Assembly: GCA_012295275.1 (NCBI GenBank)
Contig: CM022672.1
Location: forward strand, 15,981,125 to 16,045,124
Length of the DNA stretch: 64,000 nucleotides
Direction: 5' to 3'
Origin: Chrysomallon squamiferum
Lineage: Eukaryota; Mollusca; Gastropoda; Neomphalida; Peltospiridae
Below, piece after piece: positions 25,865 to 39,109 of this stretch. The translations under genes and the position numbers were made by a program. Under the pieces are notes generated by a model. That model ran no database searches. It saw only the letters and a list, made by a program, of their open reading frames with translations, and was not told the origin of the DNA. The number at the start of each line of letters is the position of its first letter. Within the stretch, counting starts at the first letter, position 1.

Positions 25865-26840
25865 TTCAGTTTCTGAATACCATTATAATGTTTGTTATAC
25901 TGCAATAAATCACAGAAAAATTGGCCAACATAATAATACCAAGAAATGATTAGAGAATATAAAAAATAAATAAAGTACATGTGTGTAAATATTATTTTAG
26001 GCTGTGACATTGTTAGTAAAGTGAGTTTTACATCTTTCAGACAAATGTGACATTTCCATATGGCAACAATCTTGTTATAGAGAAATATCATTTCAAATAA
26101 TTATAAATATGTATGTGTGCATATGTATGTGTGTATGTATGCATGTATTTGTATGTGTGTCTGTTTGTATGTATGTTATAAAAAAGATATATTTCTAATT
26201 TGTTTTTAATATCAATTATTTTAAGAATATATTTTGTTCATCTTGTACCTATATTTTTTCTTGTATATAAATATATCAGTTTTATTGTAACTATGATATG
26301 TTACTGTCATGTTATTAGGAATTGTTTGTTACTATCAACAAATGAACATATATTTATAGTACTTAAAGAAAAGAAAAAAAATAATTCATAAATTCACCCA
26401 AAATTGTGTATTTTCATGATCAAAGGAAAATTTTAAAAAGAATCAGATAAAATATTTTTTATAAAGTTGTTTTACATATGTAAATTTGATATCATAACTG
26501 AAGTGCTTGTTTTTCTTTTGTTGTTTTTGTGTTTTACAAACTAAGCTGATAGGGAAATAGCTGCGGTGAACTTACAATTGTCATCTGAAGAAAGTCTTCC
26601 AATACAGCGTAATAGAATCATACAGACAGGCAGTGAGACAGACAGTCAGACTCAGAGAATGATATAAAATCTTTGTAGCCACAGTCCTGTCATTTACAGC
26701 TTTATTTCACTTGTTTGTTTATTTGTCAGTGGGAGGAATTCATAAAGACCAGTTTGAAAAGTGAATACATGTTAATCCAGTTGAGAGAGAGAAAAAAAAA
26801 ACTTCAAATAAAGCATTTTAATACTGTGTGAGCATCTGTG
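25865..26840. other. AT-rich non-coding stretch
   Basis: A TATG/GTGT-rich zone lies at about 26,108-26,175. The rest is AT-rich with a somewhat more complex patch at 26,540-26,760 and no exon that I can support. Confidence 0.55.
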
Positions 26841-26847
26841 AGTAGCC

Positions 26848-26872
26848 TGTGTGTGTGTGTGTGTGTGTGTAG

Positions 26873-26960
<88 letters not shown>
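26848..26960. repeat. Long (TG)n microsatellite in two blocks
   Basis: A first block of about 11 TG units is separated by AGCC from a second block of about 43 units (26,875-26,960). Confidence 0.97.
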
Positions 26961-26962
<2 letters not shown>

Positions 26963-27022
26963 GGACTAAATTTGAAATGCCTCCATGTCTGCAATCCTCT
27001 TTTTATGTGCACATTTATGCAC

Positions 27023-27027
<5 letters not shown>

Positions 27028-27087
<60 letters not shown>

Positions 27088-27115
27088 AAGAGGGAAAGAA
27101 GGAAGGAGAGAGAAA
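27028..27115. repeat. (GA)n microsatellite with GAAAG interruptions
   Basis: A pure GA run to about 27,072, then GAAAGAGA and GGAAGG variants. It lies only about 70 bp from the TG array. Confidence 0.95.
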
Positions 27116-27415
27116 TAAGAGACAGAAAGAATGAAACTCACTCATGTTTACATAAAATCACAGATGTATGTAATGAAATACAGTTTATGATTATACTAAC
27201 AGAGAGCCTGTCCAAACAAAAGTGCAAATATGCATCCTTAGGCATGGAAACTAACACACACAGTAACATACTCAGTCCACACTGAAATACTCTAATATGC
27301 AGATATATTACAGAACAGCATACATATACACATATAATACAGATTTATTAAACCAGAAACACATATATACATTACCATTACAGATATATGCACAGAGACA
27401 CGCAGAAACACACAA

Positions 27416-27417
<2 letters not shown>

Positions 27418-27447
<30 letters not shown>

Positions 27448-27470
27448 ACACTCACACACATGCAGGCATG
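27418..27470. repeat. (CA)n microsatellite
   Basis: A CA run with AAACACAC and CTCACAC interruptions, in a CA/TA-rich zone from about 27,360. Confidence 0.93.
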
Positions 27471-27859
27471 CACACACAGCCAATGTAGATTTAAAGCATA
27501 CAACAAAATGCAAAGCAGTACTCAAGCACCAAGTGACACAAAACAAATTACTAGCAAAATAAAACTGGCAGTAAAATTTTCAATATATCGTTATTCAAAA
27601 AGGACAAATCCATTAACCCACCCACCCCACCCCATAAAGAATAACTCCGTGTATTGGTTTAAGAAAGTGCACATACATAGATTGGGTGTTCTTTTCTGAT
27701 GATAAGGCACAAATGGTTAAATTGCATTGCATTCATCTTGGACTCAGGTGAGAGATAAAAAATTTAAAAATGTGTTTTTAAATAAATAAAAGGGAAAACG
27801 TCCAGAATACAAGGGTGCTTGAAGAAGTAAAAAAAACAAAAAATATTTCTTAGCGGCCA

Positions 27860-28058
27860 TCAATTCAATTCCTTGCACACATCTTTGAAAACTAGGCGTA
27901 AATTGTCACCAAATATTTTTGAAGGAGGATAAAATTTCGCCGGGTGACACCCAAGAAAATTAAAAAGAGCCCAGGTCTTTGCTGCTGACTTTTCGAAACC
28001 GCATGCCTCAACCCAGCTCGGCTTAAAGTCCTGCTGGAGTGTCAACAGACACGGCATT
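27860..28058 (-). CDS. Candidate terminal exon or ORF fragment, product not recognised
   Basis: On the minus strand an acceptor-like GTGTGACACACAG precedes 28,058. Then come one nucleotide, 65 sense codons and a TGA at 27,860-27,862. The peptide starts MPCLLTLQQDFKPSWVEACG and later reads GCHPAKFYPPSKIFGDNL and VFKDVCKELN. The frame extends upstream through the acceptor for 12 more codons to a GTG. The patch is much more GC-balanced than its surroundings and has coding-like residue diversity, with four cysteines in the exon part. No AATAAA was seen soon after the stop on this strand. It could be a terminal exon, a single-exon remnant of a transposon, or chance. I do not recognise the family. 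Confidence 0.35.
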
Positions 28059-28099
28059 CTGTGTGTCACACAACAAATGAGGGACACGAACAATGTGTG

Positions 28100-31000
28100 T
28101 TGACCCCAGCAAAGTTCACCAGGTACAACTCGTTACAGGTGTGCAGTTCCTTCGTTGTAGTTGTAAAACGTGAGACTTTACAAAACAAATGGAATTAAAA
28201 AGAAATAGGTCTTTAAAAAAATGTTGGACATAGAGAAAATATGGCTTTTAATGACAAAAAGTAAATAAAATTTAAAAAAATATAATAAAGATTTATAAAA
28301 ATAAAAGGGAGAAATATTAGGGTGTAGAAAATGGATATTTAAATGATTAAAAAAAATTTGTTTAAGCTTATTTTTCAATGGAAATTAAACAATGGATTTT
28401 CTGACTCTCTCTCTCTTTTTCTCGCATGCGTGCACACGCGCTCTCTCTCTCTGAATATGTGTTTGTATGTGTGTGTTTTTGCTTTATGTATACACACAGA
28501 GAAAAAGAAAGAAGGTATGGATGTATGGACAAGCAATATTGATAAGTGTATTTCATCACGAATCATAATTTTATATAAACAGGCATTAATGTATTTATTT
28601 ATTAAATAATATTTTATATGTTTAACAAATAATTTCGTACAGCACATTAATATAAATGATACTTTCAAGAATGTTAAACAGTTTTAACAGACACTCAGTC
28701 TTAATATTAATTTTGTACGTTTGAAATGAGTAACAGGACAAAAGTAACAATTTTAAACAGAAAAAAAAAGAAAGGTTCTACAATTATAAATGGTTAAATT
28801 ATCAAAATGTTTGGTGTGGCAATAATATTTATTTATTTATTTAGCAAATTCAAAATAAAATAACCATAATTAAAAAAAGTATGAAAGAAAACAAACTAAA
28901 GAAACAGTATATATGTCTTTTACTTAATGTGTAATGCCAGTGTTGTTATATAAATATCTAAGAATTCACTTTTAATTATTGAAATTGCCATTAATTATAA
29001 GTATTTATTTATTTATGAAAAGAAATACAATACATCTAGAGAAAACAAATCAGAATTCCCCTTTCTCAGTTTTTATTGTCATTTTAATATTTTCACCTCA
29101 AATCAGTATACTAATATTAACAATACTTGTTTGAGAACTATTAAGAGGAAGAGGGTTGAATTTTCATTAATGAAATACAACAAATTTAAAATAATTTTAA
29201 AAAACCCAAAACAACAACATCATGATATTAACCTTGTTAGATGAATAATATAAGAAAAAATTTAAACAAAAACAAAACTCCCAAAATAAGGATATTATAC
29301 GAATGTAACACAATGATAATAATAAAAGAAAATGAAAATGAAGATGAAAAGAAATAAAAATTTAACAGAATAATTCTATAAAAATTTAATAACAAAAAAG
29401 TGAGTAAAATCAATTTTTTTTTATATATTTTAAGTCAATAATAATAATAACAACAACAATAACAATAATAATAATAATAACAACATTCAGAATAATAATG
29501 ATAAGAAAAGCATTAACAATAATAACAATAAGAAGAAAAAAGATATATATATATGTTCTTAGAGTTACCCAACAGAAGATTAAACAAACCAACAAAAAAC
29601 TCCAACAAATAGAACCAAATACTTTTCTTGAACACACTAAAGGGTTTTTAAAAAAAAAAATTAAAAAAAAGTACACCTGTATGAGATAAGTGAAATAATT
29701 ACTGTGGCACCTGGTGCTCAGGTAATAAACCAGGTAACAGCTATCAACAGTTCTCAGGTGATAATTGTTATAAATTAACAGTGATTCCTCTCAACAAATG
29801 TTTTCACTTTGTATGGGTTAGAAATATCTACCAGACATTCAAAGCATTTGTCTAAGTGGATTGCACAATCAGGTTCTTAACTTACAGAGAGAAAAAAAGA
29901 GGATGAGTTAAGAGAAGGTAAAGAAAAATGTAAAAAAAGAGCTGATAAGATAGGGAAAGATGGAGGAAAAATAAAATGTCTGGGAAGAAAAAAACAAAAA
30001 AGAAAGAAAGAAAAATAGAAAGAAATTAAAAAGAAAAAAGTAAATAAAATAAAGCTCAAAGATTAAATTCCCTAATAATAAATTTTAATAAAAATCATAA
30101 TAAAAAGTTTGACTAAATCTTTGTGATTATTGTTGTTGTTATTATTACAGATCAAAACAAGAAATAAGAAAATAATATTAAATAACTAAATAATATTACA
30201 TAACTAAAGGATTTTAAATACACTAAAATGTTGTTATTTTAATAAATAAAAAATATAAAGTTGGTTATGCCTTCAAGAGTTTTTTCCCTTGATTTGTTTG
30301 TCAGTTGCCTGGCAATATAATTTCTATTTTTATGAATATTCATATGAACCAGTAAGTAAAGTTAATAAAACTGCACTTATAAAATAAAAAATAATAATTA
30401 ATGACAAAAAAAGAAGAAGAAGAAAAAAATTATTTAAATTATTTAAAACATTTGTTAAAAAACAAAACAAAAAAACAAACAAACAATAATAATAAAAACA
30501 ATTTGTTTCATAAATATTTAATGAACCTAATGCTTCTCAAGATTTAATTGGCTTGATGATATTTTTCTTTTCCTTTTATTTTTATTATTTAAAGATAATA
30601 TCAGATTTACACACATAAAATAACTGCACTCAAAACTCTGTGCTAAATAACAATTACTTTCCATAAAAACTGACTGCTTTGTTTTTATGACTGCAACATA
30701 ATTCTGAAGCTATTTTCAACAACTTCTGTGATTTTTTTTTTCGTTGGTTATTTGTTTACAGCAATATACACGTTTCCACTTTTTTTTTTAAAAAGCAAAC
30801 AAAAAAAAAAGAAAAAAAGAAAAAACAAAACAAACAAACAAACAAAAATACTTTTCCTAGTTATTAAATAAGCATAAAGAAATCTTTCATAGATGCAAAA
30901 ATACATAATGATACATTTAACATTGAGAACTTATTGGAATGGAAAAAGAATCCAATGTGGACACTGCAACATTAGAGTTTAATCCAATTATTTATAACAT

Positions 31001-31220
31001 TATTTATTTATTTATTTATTTATTTATGACAATATAAATATTCTGAAAAATGAATCAAAAATCAAAATCAAACAAAACAGCAACAAACAAAAAAATAAAA
31101 GTAGTTAAAAATATGTTTCATTTCAGACAGTATTATTTTCTCAAAGAGCAAATAAAAATACAATTTCATTTATGATGATTTCATATCAAATGTTATAATT
31201 ACTGCAATATTATTATTTTC
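28100..31220. other. AT-rich non-coding stretch
   Basis: Low-complexity AT sequence with short CT/GT runs at about 28,404-28,475 and AAT/ATA runs near 29,440-29,530. The ORFs are Lys/Phe/Ile-rich. Nothing gene-like was seen. Confidence 0.6.
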
Positions 31221-31234
31221 AAAAACCTACAAAT

Positions 31235-31530
31235 GTGTTGTTTATTACAAAAGGAAGCTACTGTTTTGCTACTGATTATTTTGTTTTACCAAATGTTAAA
31301 ACCATTTTCTGTTTATATTACAGTACAACAATTTGCAAAAATCTAACAACAAACCCAAATTATTTGCAACAAAATAATTTTTACATTCGAAAAGGATGCT
31401 GCAGTTTTACTATTAATTATTTTTTGTTTTGCCAAATGTTCAACTTATTCTATTTACAACAAAAATAATTTTTACATTCAAAAAGGAAGCTGCAGTTTTA
31501 CTATTAATTATTTTGTTTTGCCAAATGTTG
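31235..31530. repeat. Three-copy diverged tandem repeat, about 70-95 bp units
   Basis: The block AAAAGGAAGCTACTGTTTTGC...ATTATTTTGTTTTACCAAATGTT recurs three times, beginning near 31,249, 31,391 and 31,481. The second and third copies are the most alike and share an upstream CAACAAAA(A)TAATTTTTACATTC. The plus-strand ORF of 77 codons comes from it. Confidence 0.85.
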
Positions 31531-31539
31531 AAAACTCAT

Positions 31540-31896
31540 TCTAAAACTCATCTGTTTTTCATTAAAATATTTTTTTTTTTAACTCTCTCTCTCTCCTGAT
31601 TAAAATTTTTATTAACATTCCTCCTCTAGTAATCCAATGAAAAAGCAAACATTTAAAAGTTTGGATGGTGTTTTTTTTATGGCCACACATGTATTTTATT
31701 TTTCAAAATGTGTTTCTCATTTACTTTAACATTTTAATTAGCCATCACTGATGTTTTAAGTATGAACAAAAGTCATGCCAAGAAAATGCTAACACTGAAA
31801 GTTAGCTAGTTATTCTTGATTAGTTAGATGTATGAATTTTAGTTCTTGAGATGAATAGTCATGCATCAGTTAACAAGCTGAATATTCAACCCTGGG

Positions 31897-31933
<37 letters not shown>

Positions 31934-33400
31934 AAGATAATGAAAAAAAATTAAAATATTAATCAGTTAATGATCTGAATATTTGAGTGTTGGATAATAA
32001 ACAGAATAATAGTTATTAACAAGTTGAACAGACATCACTTGGTAAAAGAAAAAGAGAAAAAAAGAGAAAAAGAGAAAAAAAATTAAATATTAATGATTTG
32101 AATATTCATGTGTCACATAATAACATGAATATTATTTCTTAATCAACTGAATATTCACGTATTAATTATTAAATTGGATATTTATGTTTTATTAAAATAA
32201 GCTAAACAACCAAGTTGTTCTTAAATATTATTTATCATTATTTGTCAATTTAAACCTCATGCCCTTTTTTTAAAGTTTTAATTTCTATAACAAAACATTA
32301 ATATATATATATATTTATTATTCATTTATCCAACAAAAAAAAAGGAATCTTCTGACCGTTTTAATCTGTTCTGTTGAAACACTTATGTCTGAAACATATA
32401 TTAACAAAGATTTTTTTCCCCCCTTAATGTTAATAATATTGTTTTATTTGTTTTATTATTATGTATTATTTTTTGTGGATAGCATGCCAATATATCTGAC
32501 CCTGTTTGCAGGGGAGCATGAAAAAAGTGCCTATCAGATTCCTGACAGCCAAATCATAGCATGAACAGCAAGAGTGGAAACAGACCCTCAAACAACACAA
32601 AACCATATTACAACTAATTTCACTAACTGTATCAAATATCGTATCTCACACCAGGTGACGAAGGCATGGAAACCACAGAAAAAAAAAAAATAATAAAAAA
32701 TAAATAATAATAATAATAATAATTCCTAAATTTCCAACAGCAGTTATTTTTCTGCTGCTGATCACAGACATGGCAAAATAAAAAGTAATCTCGTAGATTG
32801 TCACTATCTGGCAAATGGTCATGGGAAACTTCATCTGAGTTATCTGCTCCTTATCTTGACACCATCATAAAAATTCAAGACAGCCAATTCTTTTTTACCT
32901 TTTTTTTACCCACTAAAAAAAAAAAAAAAAAATTATTTAACAATATTATTGTCAAAATAGTTTCATTTGTTTTTTTTTTTAAATTTTAAAATAACAACGA
33001 TGTTTTGGGTTTCTGAATGGGAATTAAATGTAAAAGTCCAATAAACATGAAAATTATTCTGTATGTCAATTATTCTTTTTTCTTATTATTAAAATGATCA
33101 CATGCACACAAGCAATTAAAACAGTGTGGATGTCTGTATGTATGTATTTAGTTCATACAGTTAGAATGGTAGAAATGATAGGTTTTATATATAGATATAT
33201 AGATACAGATATATACCCATATACACTAAATTACATAATTTTTTATTTTATTTTTTATTTAATTGTTTTTTTTGTTTTTTTCTGAGATGAAAGGTAAAAT
33301 AACAAAAAAAAAAAAAAAAAAAAATCTTCCCTATATCTTCCAATCTTCAAGTTAACGTTTCACATCAAAGGGAAGTAACTAAAAAAAGAAATCTTTTTTT
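31540..33400. other. AT-rich non-coding stretch
   Basis: Includes a 33-base A tract at 31,899-31,931, repeated AATATTCA-type words between 31,870 and 32,170 (a very degenerate array), and a more complex patch at 32,500-32,660 without a supported exon. Confidence 0.5.
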
Positions 33401-33464
33401 TCTGTGAGGAAACAAAAACGTAAAAAACATGGCACAACTGTCGCCCAACAAACAACTCTGCCTG

Positions 33465-33646
33465 TGTGATGTGTTTGTTTGCAACATATAAAGACACATC
33501 TATGCAGCAGCAGCAGTAGCAGCAGCAGCAACAGCAGCAGCAGAACTAGGCAATCCTGTCTGACTGGTTACATTTCCCTGATACTGAAGAAATCACAAAC
33601 AGCTGTGTTCATCTCAGCTGACAGCAGAAGAAAGAAAAAAATGTAG
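33465..33646 (+). other. CAG/AGC repeat inside a short open frame
   Basis: An imperfect (CAG)n run (33,504-33,542) is closed by a TAG in the glutamine frame. In the serine (AGC) frame it stays open from after a TGA at about 33,464 to a TAG at 33,644-33,646, about 60 codons. That includes a serine run, then RQSCLTGYISLILKKSQTAV. An ATG in good context at about 33,434 opens a different 20-codon frame. The sequence is complex for this window, but no splice sites convinced me, so I treat it as a microsatellite with an incidental ORF. Confidence 0.35.
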
Positions 33647-34204
33647 TGAGAAACTGAGAGAGTAATCACAACTCATTATCTCCAGTCATCACTTACACTC
33701 TGTGTTATATATATATATAGATTATGTTCTTTCTTCTCACTGTTGTTGTTGTTGCTGCTGTTACTACTGTTATTAGCAGTTTTATTATTTGAATATTAAT
33801 GTTACTGTTGTTGTTGTTGTTACTTTTTCACAAATATTAGTGCAGCTTAGTTAAATGTTTTATTTGTCTGTCTGTCTGTCTGTCTATTTATCAATTCAAT
33901 TTTTTAATTTAATATTTACATGCAGAACAGCTAACATATTTTGATGCAGTAGACACCCTACTGTTGTTATTACTACTGGTTTTATATTTATATTAATACT
34001 TAATATTACAATTTTATGTATTCATTTAAAAAAACAACAGTTATCTCTTTTTTTCTTGTCTTCTTTTAAATTTTAATTTTAAAAATAAAAAATAAAAATA
34101 TTTTTAAAATAAATAAATAAATATCAACAGACTTTGAATGTATCAAAAAATATAACATATTCAAACATTCAAAAGATGGAGAAACTTTACATTACAAATC
34201 TGTT

Positions 34205-34520
34205 TTCTTCAATCAGTGTCAGTGGCGATGTTATCTGATCAGTAATGTTGTCATCTAGTAACTAATCTAACACTGAAGTATTTTCATCTACACCCATCAT
34301 ATCAGTATTTTCCATCTACATCTGTCTTACAGATACTTTCATTTAAGCTGTCATATAAATACTGTCATCTACAGCTGTCATGTCATACAGCTGCAATATG
34401 TATTTTCTTCTACATCTATCTTAAAGTATCTACAGATGTCATACCAGTATTATCATATGCAGCTGTCACATAACTATTTTCATCTGCAGCTATCATATAG
34501 GTATTTTCACATACATGCCT
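34205..34520. repeat. Degenerate minisatellite, unit about 30 bp
   Basis: Roughly nine diverged copies of a unit like GTATTTTCATCTACAGCTGTCATATCA. TATTTTCATCT, ACAGCTGTCAT and close variants recur in register from about 34,270. Confidence 0.8.
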
Positions 34521-34849
34521 ATATTTAATGACAAATTAGTTTGTTTACAGTGATATATCACACAAGACAATGATGCACTAGGTGATATATTGTCCAGGAC
34601 AAGGGCAAATGTAGCCATATATCACCTTACAGACCAAAAACATCTGAATTACCAAAGTATGAAATGTGTGTAAATTGCAAAGGAAATGTTTCAGAGAAGT
34701 TGTTATTAACAAACTAAACTTGAATTAAAAAACAAGACAACAGACTCAAAGCAGAAAAAAGCAAAACAGAACCAACACAGCGATTCTTAGTTAATCTCTG
34801 AAGTCATTAGATACTCCTCTGTCCAAGTCATGTCATGACAGTTTAAAAA

Positions 34850-35740
34850 ATACAGATAGTGCCCCTTTAATAAAAAAAATAAATAATAATAATGATGATG
34901 GTGAAGATGATATATGATGAAGATAGTAATAATGATGATGATGATGATGATGATAACTTTTTGAAAAAAAGAAAAAGAAATGGTATTATAAAATGATAAA
35001 GAAATTTGGTTATGAAAACAAAGCATTACTTGCTCTTACATCGTTACATCTTTAACAGATAATGACCCTTTACTGTAACATAACATATGTTAGTATAGAC
35101 AGTCACTTTGATATTAAAATCTTTGACATCCAATAACTTTTCATAAAAATACTATTTAAAAACAAATGTCCTTTTCTTTTCCTTTCTTTTAAACAAAAAT
35201 TAATAACAAATAAAAAAATTCCCCAAACCCCCAAAGACATTATATAACCAATATCTATAAACATTTCAAGATTCCAGTTTTTTAGTAGACAGGTGCAGAA
35301 TATATAATATATGTTTAGCAGACTGTGCCATTTTAAAAACTGTTTAAATATAGAACTCATATTTAACTGATAGCACCCCTTTAATAATAACCTTTTCCTT
35401 TTTTTGAATAAAAAACAGAAATTAACATTAAGAAAGTCATTCAGACAATAACCACTGTTTCATTACACCACATTTTTTGTTAACATCTTTTAATAATAAC
35501 ATCTGGGTCTTTTAAATTGAAAAATAGAAATAAAACTGCTATAACATTATTAAGAACTGCTGTTCCATTACACCACCTATTTACCCAATAGTGCCCCTTT
35601 AATAACAACAACAGTTTTTAATTAAAAAAAAAGAAAAAGAAATCAAACTGCTGTAGCATTCATTAAGGACTACTGTTCTGCTACGCTCTCTCTATTTAGC
35701 TGATAGTGCCCCTTTAACAATAAATACAGATACGTTTTTA
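34850..35740. repeat. Diverged tandem array, unit about 118 bp
   Basis: The landmark GATAGTGCCCCTTTAATAA recurs with variants at about 34,855, 35,370, 35,588 and 35,703, with a weaker copy near 35,490. Between landmarks the AAAAAGAAATCAAACTGCTGTAGCATT...AAGGACTACTGTTCTGCTAC segment also recurs. The 35,365-35,740 part shows a regular period of about 110-120 bp, and the 34,855 copy is detached. Confidence 0.8.
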
Positions 35741-36138
35741 ATATCTTTTTTTAAACTAAAATAGAACCAGCACCATCGACAGACATAAACTTATAAAAGG
35801 AAGCAGTTCAGTAGGTCCCTCCAATGATTGCTGCTGTAATTTGGCACAGACTCCCTCCATCCCAGTTCTCTGGAGACACACATCCCATAAATGTCCACTG
35901 CCGAGATAGATGACCACTGGATCAATCTCAGAGCTGTTTATCCTAGTTAAAAGATCCCACTAATAACGTACACTCTGATCCCAGGCTACTTGCTCAGTGT
36001 GCGTGGAGAAAAGAGGACAGACAATCGTAAAGCCATAATGTGGCAGAGGCACTTTTATTTAATTTATACCAAGTGTTAAATGTGAACTACTGCTTGCTTT
36101 GATATGTGAAATGTTTTATTTATTTATTTACTTATTTA

Positions 36139-36340
36139 TTCCTCTTATCTATATATTATTTTTATTTATTTATTCATTCCTCTTATCTATATATTATTTT
36201 TATTTATTTATTCATTCCTCTTATTTATATATTATTTTTATTTATTTATTTGTTCCTCTTATTTATATATTATTATTATTTTATTTTTTATTTTTTTATT
36301 CCTCTTATTTATATATTATTTTTATTTATTTATTTTTTGT
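36139..36340. repeat. 38 bp minisatellite, five copies
   Basis: The word CCTCTTATCTATATATTATT or CCTCTTATTTATATATTATT starts at 36,141, 36,179, 36,217, 36,255 and 36,301. The spacing is 38, 38, 38 and 46 bp, filled by TTTATTTATTTATT. The 165-codon plus-strand ORF (Tyr/Leu/Phe/Ile-rich) is produced by this array and the following TTA run. Confidence 0.92.
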
Positions 36341-36469
36341 TATTATTTATTACTACTATTTATTTTTGTTTATTTACTATATATACAGTCTGAAGATATC
36401 AATAGTGCTACTTGTGATTTGTGAAATATTTAATTTATTTATTACAACTAATATTACTACTTATATATT

Positions 36470-36479
<10 letters not shown>

Positions 36480-36542
<63 letters not shown>
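36480..36542. repeat. (TTA)n microsatellite
   Basis: About 21 uninterrupted TTA units, reading as poly-leucine in one frame. Confidence 0.97.
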
Positions 36543-36544
<2 letters not shown>

Positions 36545-36559
36545 ACATTTATTTATTTA

Positions 36560-37520
36560 TGCTAAACACACCGAAGATGTGCATTGCAGGTTATGATTTA
36601 TTGCTACAACTATTACTACTGAGAATGTTATTTTTACTTACCTATTTTGATTTATTTACTTTTATATCATACCAAAGATACATACTGCTGTTTTTTTATG
36701 TGAAATATTTCACTTCGTTCCTTTTTTTTTTATTACAAACATACTGAAAATGTGTGTCTGCTGTTTTGTTATTAATGTAGTTAGATGAAATGTTTGTTTT
36801 GTTATATTTCTGCTATTTATTTTTATATATTTTCATTATTATTTTAAATATAACAAAACATGAAACATTAACTGCTCTCCTTAAAACACCACATCAACCT
36901 TAGCTACATATCAATAGGCAGTTTTTGATTTCACTTTTAATTAAAACACGTTTTCAAAATGGAATAATTAAAATTTTAAATATCATATTAACACTGATTA
37001 ATTAACTCTGCAAGCTGTTGTATCAATTACCGCAAAAACAGCGTGCAATTTAAACTCTAGTAACCTTCTTTTCTTTTTCATTATAAAATAGAATTATAAA
37101 AAAAAAGATTAAAAACACAAAATTAAAATGATTTATTGGAAATGTCAAAAAAAAAAAAAAAAAAAAAAAATTGACAAATTAAAAAACACAAAAAAAATTC
37201 CTGTAACTAATTAATTTAAAGTGAATTTAATTATTTTATTATCAACAGAAAAAAAAGTTTTAATTGTATTTATTAAAATTTAACATGTCGATGGCATTAT
37301 CACTATCAGCAGTTTTAATTACATTGATGGATTCTGTTATTTATTAAACAGTAAAGAAAATTTATGAACACTGATCAGAATCAAATGAATTTCAAATAAA
37401 CAAAATTTAATCTGCCATAATTAAATTTGTCTTGATGCAGTATAAATTATTCAAACAATTCTGTCAACAAGATTCACAGATTTTTGTTTTTATTTTGTGC
37501 TTATTTAGTTATTTAATTCC
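36560..37520. other. AT-rich non-coding stretch
   Basis: Nothing gene-like. A 24-base A tract lies at about 37,148-37,171. Confidence 0.6.
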
Positions 37521-37527
37521 TATTGTG

Positions 37528-37760
37528 ATATCATCATCAACATCATCATCATCATTACCATCATCATCATTATCATTATGATCAATATCAGTATTATCAT
37601 TATCACTATCAATATTATTATTGTCGCCAACATCAGTGTCGTTATTATTATAGTCATTACCATCAATATCATTACTATTATTATCATTACTGCTGCTACA
37701 ACTACTACTACTGCCAGTAACATATTCATCACAGTCATAATTACTATTATTATTATTTTC
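37528..37760. repeat. ATC/ATT trinucleotide-rich tract
   Basis: Imperfect ATC, ATT and ACT triplets in one register for about 230 bp. It is open as Ile/Met/Thr-rich ORFs on both strands (up to 103 codons). Confidence 0.93.
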
Positions 37761-39100
37761 TTTTTCATTATCTGTAACAGATTATACCATATAAATAATA
37801 CATGTGTGATGCCTGTTTTAGAATAAAACATTTGTTTTTCTTTGATATTGCTAACATGAAACTGCTGCCTTCTCTTTTTCTTTGATTATGAAACGTGAAT
37901 ATCTCAAAGTTACATCAAGACAGGCATGGTTTCACCACACTGCATCACCAACAACAAAATCAATGTACAGATGAAATGGAAACTTTAAATTTACCTTGCA
38001 ATAATTGTTAACACTTTCAAATGTCAGCTTAAAAATTTAATATTTATAAAATAAAAATAAAATACATGATATTTATTTTTTGCAAAGCAGAAATATGGAT
38101 AAAAAAAATTGGGGGGAATATGTTTCTAGTTAATAATCATTGTTATGTTAATAATAAATAGATTGTTTCATTTGAATGATGGAAATCTTTAGTGATAGCT
38201 GTAAAGAAGAAAAACAGAAAATCTTCAAAAAAGAGAATTCTAAATTGTCATCTTGATTAGATTTTTTGATGATGTTCAAATAGGTTGTTTTATCAAACAA
38301 ACAAATCCACATTAAAAATATAGGGAAAAAAGTTTATAATAAAAATAAAATTAAAATCAATAAATAAATAAATAAATGAAAACAAAATACAAAAATAGAA
38401 TAAGAATAAAAATAAAAATAATATAAAAATAAAAATAAAATAAATAAACAAATAAGTAAGAAAAAAAAAAAAAAAAAAAAAAAAAACAGATAAAATAAAT
38501 CAATAGAACAAAATAAAAAATAAAAAATAAAATAAAATAAAATAAATAAGATGTAAAACGCTGAACAAACTCAACTCACTGAAATTCAAATTACAGTCAA
38601 ATTACTGTTCTAATTTAGACAAATGAAAATGTCAAAACAAATTATTATTTTTTTCTTTATCAATGAGCTAAATTAGGCTGACTGCTTTCAGCACAGAGTC
38701 TCAATTTAGCAATTACATAATAGACCACACTCACTTACATTGTGTGTGTGAGATTAATAGATATTTAAAATGTATGTTTGCATACACACACAATCATAAT
38801 GTGTGCATGCAGGCACACACACACATGTATGTGCACATGCTACTAACCACAAAAATGCAATAATGACTTTCTAATTGCAGTGTCTTTATAATAACAATAC
38901 AATTTTAAAAATTAAATTAGAATAAATTAAATCTTAATTTGGCTGAAGGAAACCAAATTTAAACACTGTTTGACATCCATTTGGTTAAAATAGAAAATAA
39001 TTAGGTTTTTACATTGACATGAAAATAAAACAATTTCATGATTGTTTGTCAGTTTACAATTTTACCCTCAGGAAATGTTTCTGTGGAGCATGGTTCAAGG
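37761..39100. other. AT-rich non-coding stretch
   Basis: AAATA-type words from about 38,330 to 38,550 enclose an A tract at about 38,461-38,486. A short CA/GT zone lies at 38,740-38,840. No exon seen. Confidence 0.6.
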
Positions 39101-39109
39101 GCAAGAAAT

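Noticed and set aside
27707-27747. 41 nt plus-strand exon ending CTCAG|GTGAGA
   Set aside because: Two frames are open with no way to choose, and the segment also resembles a decayed tRNA-like sequence.
36099-36596. 165-codon hydrophobic ORF resembling a membrane protein
   Set aside because: Arises from the 38 bp minisatellite and a (TTA)n run.
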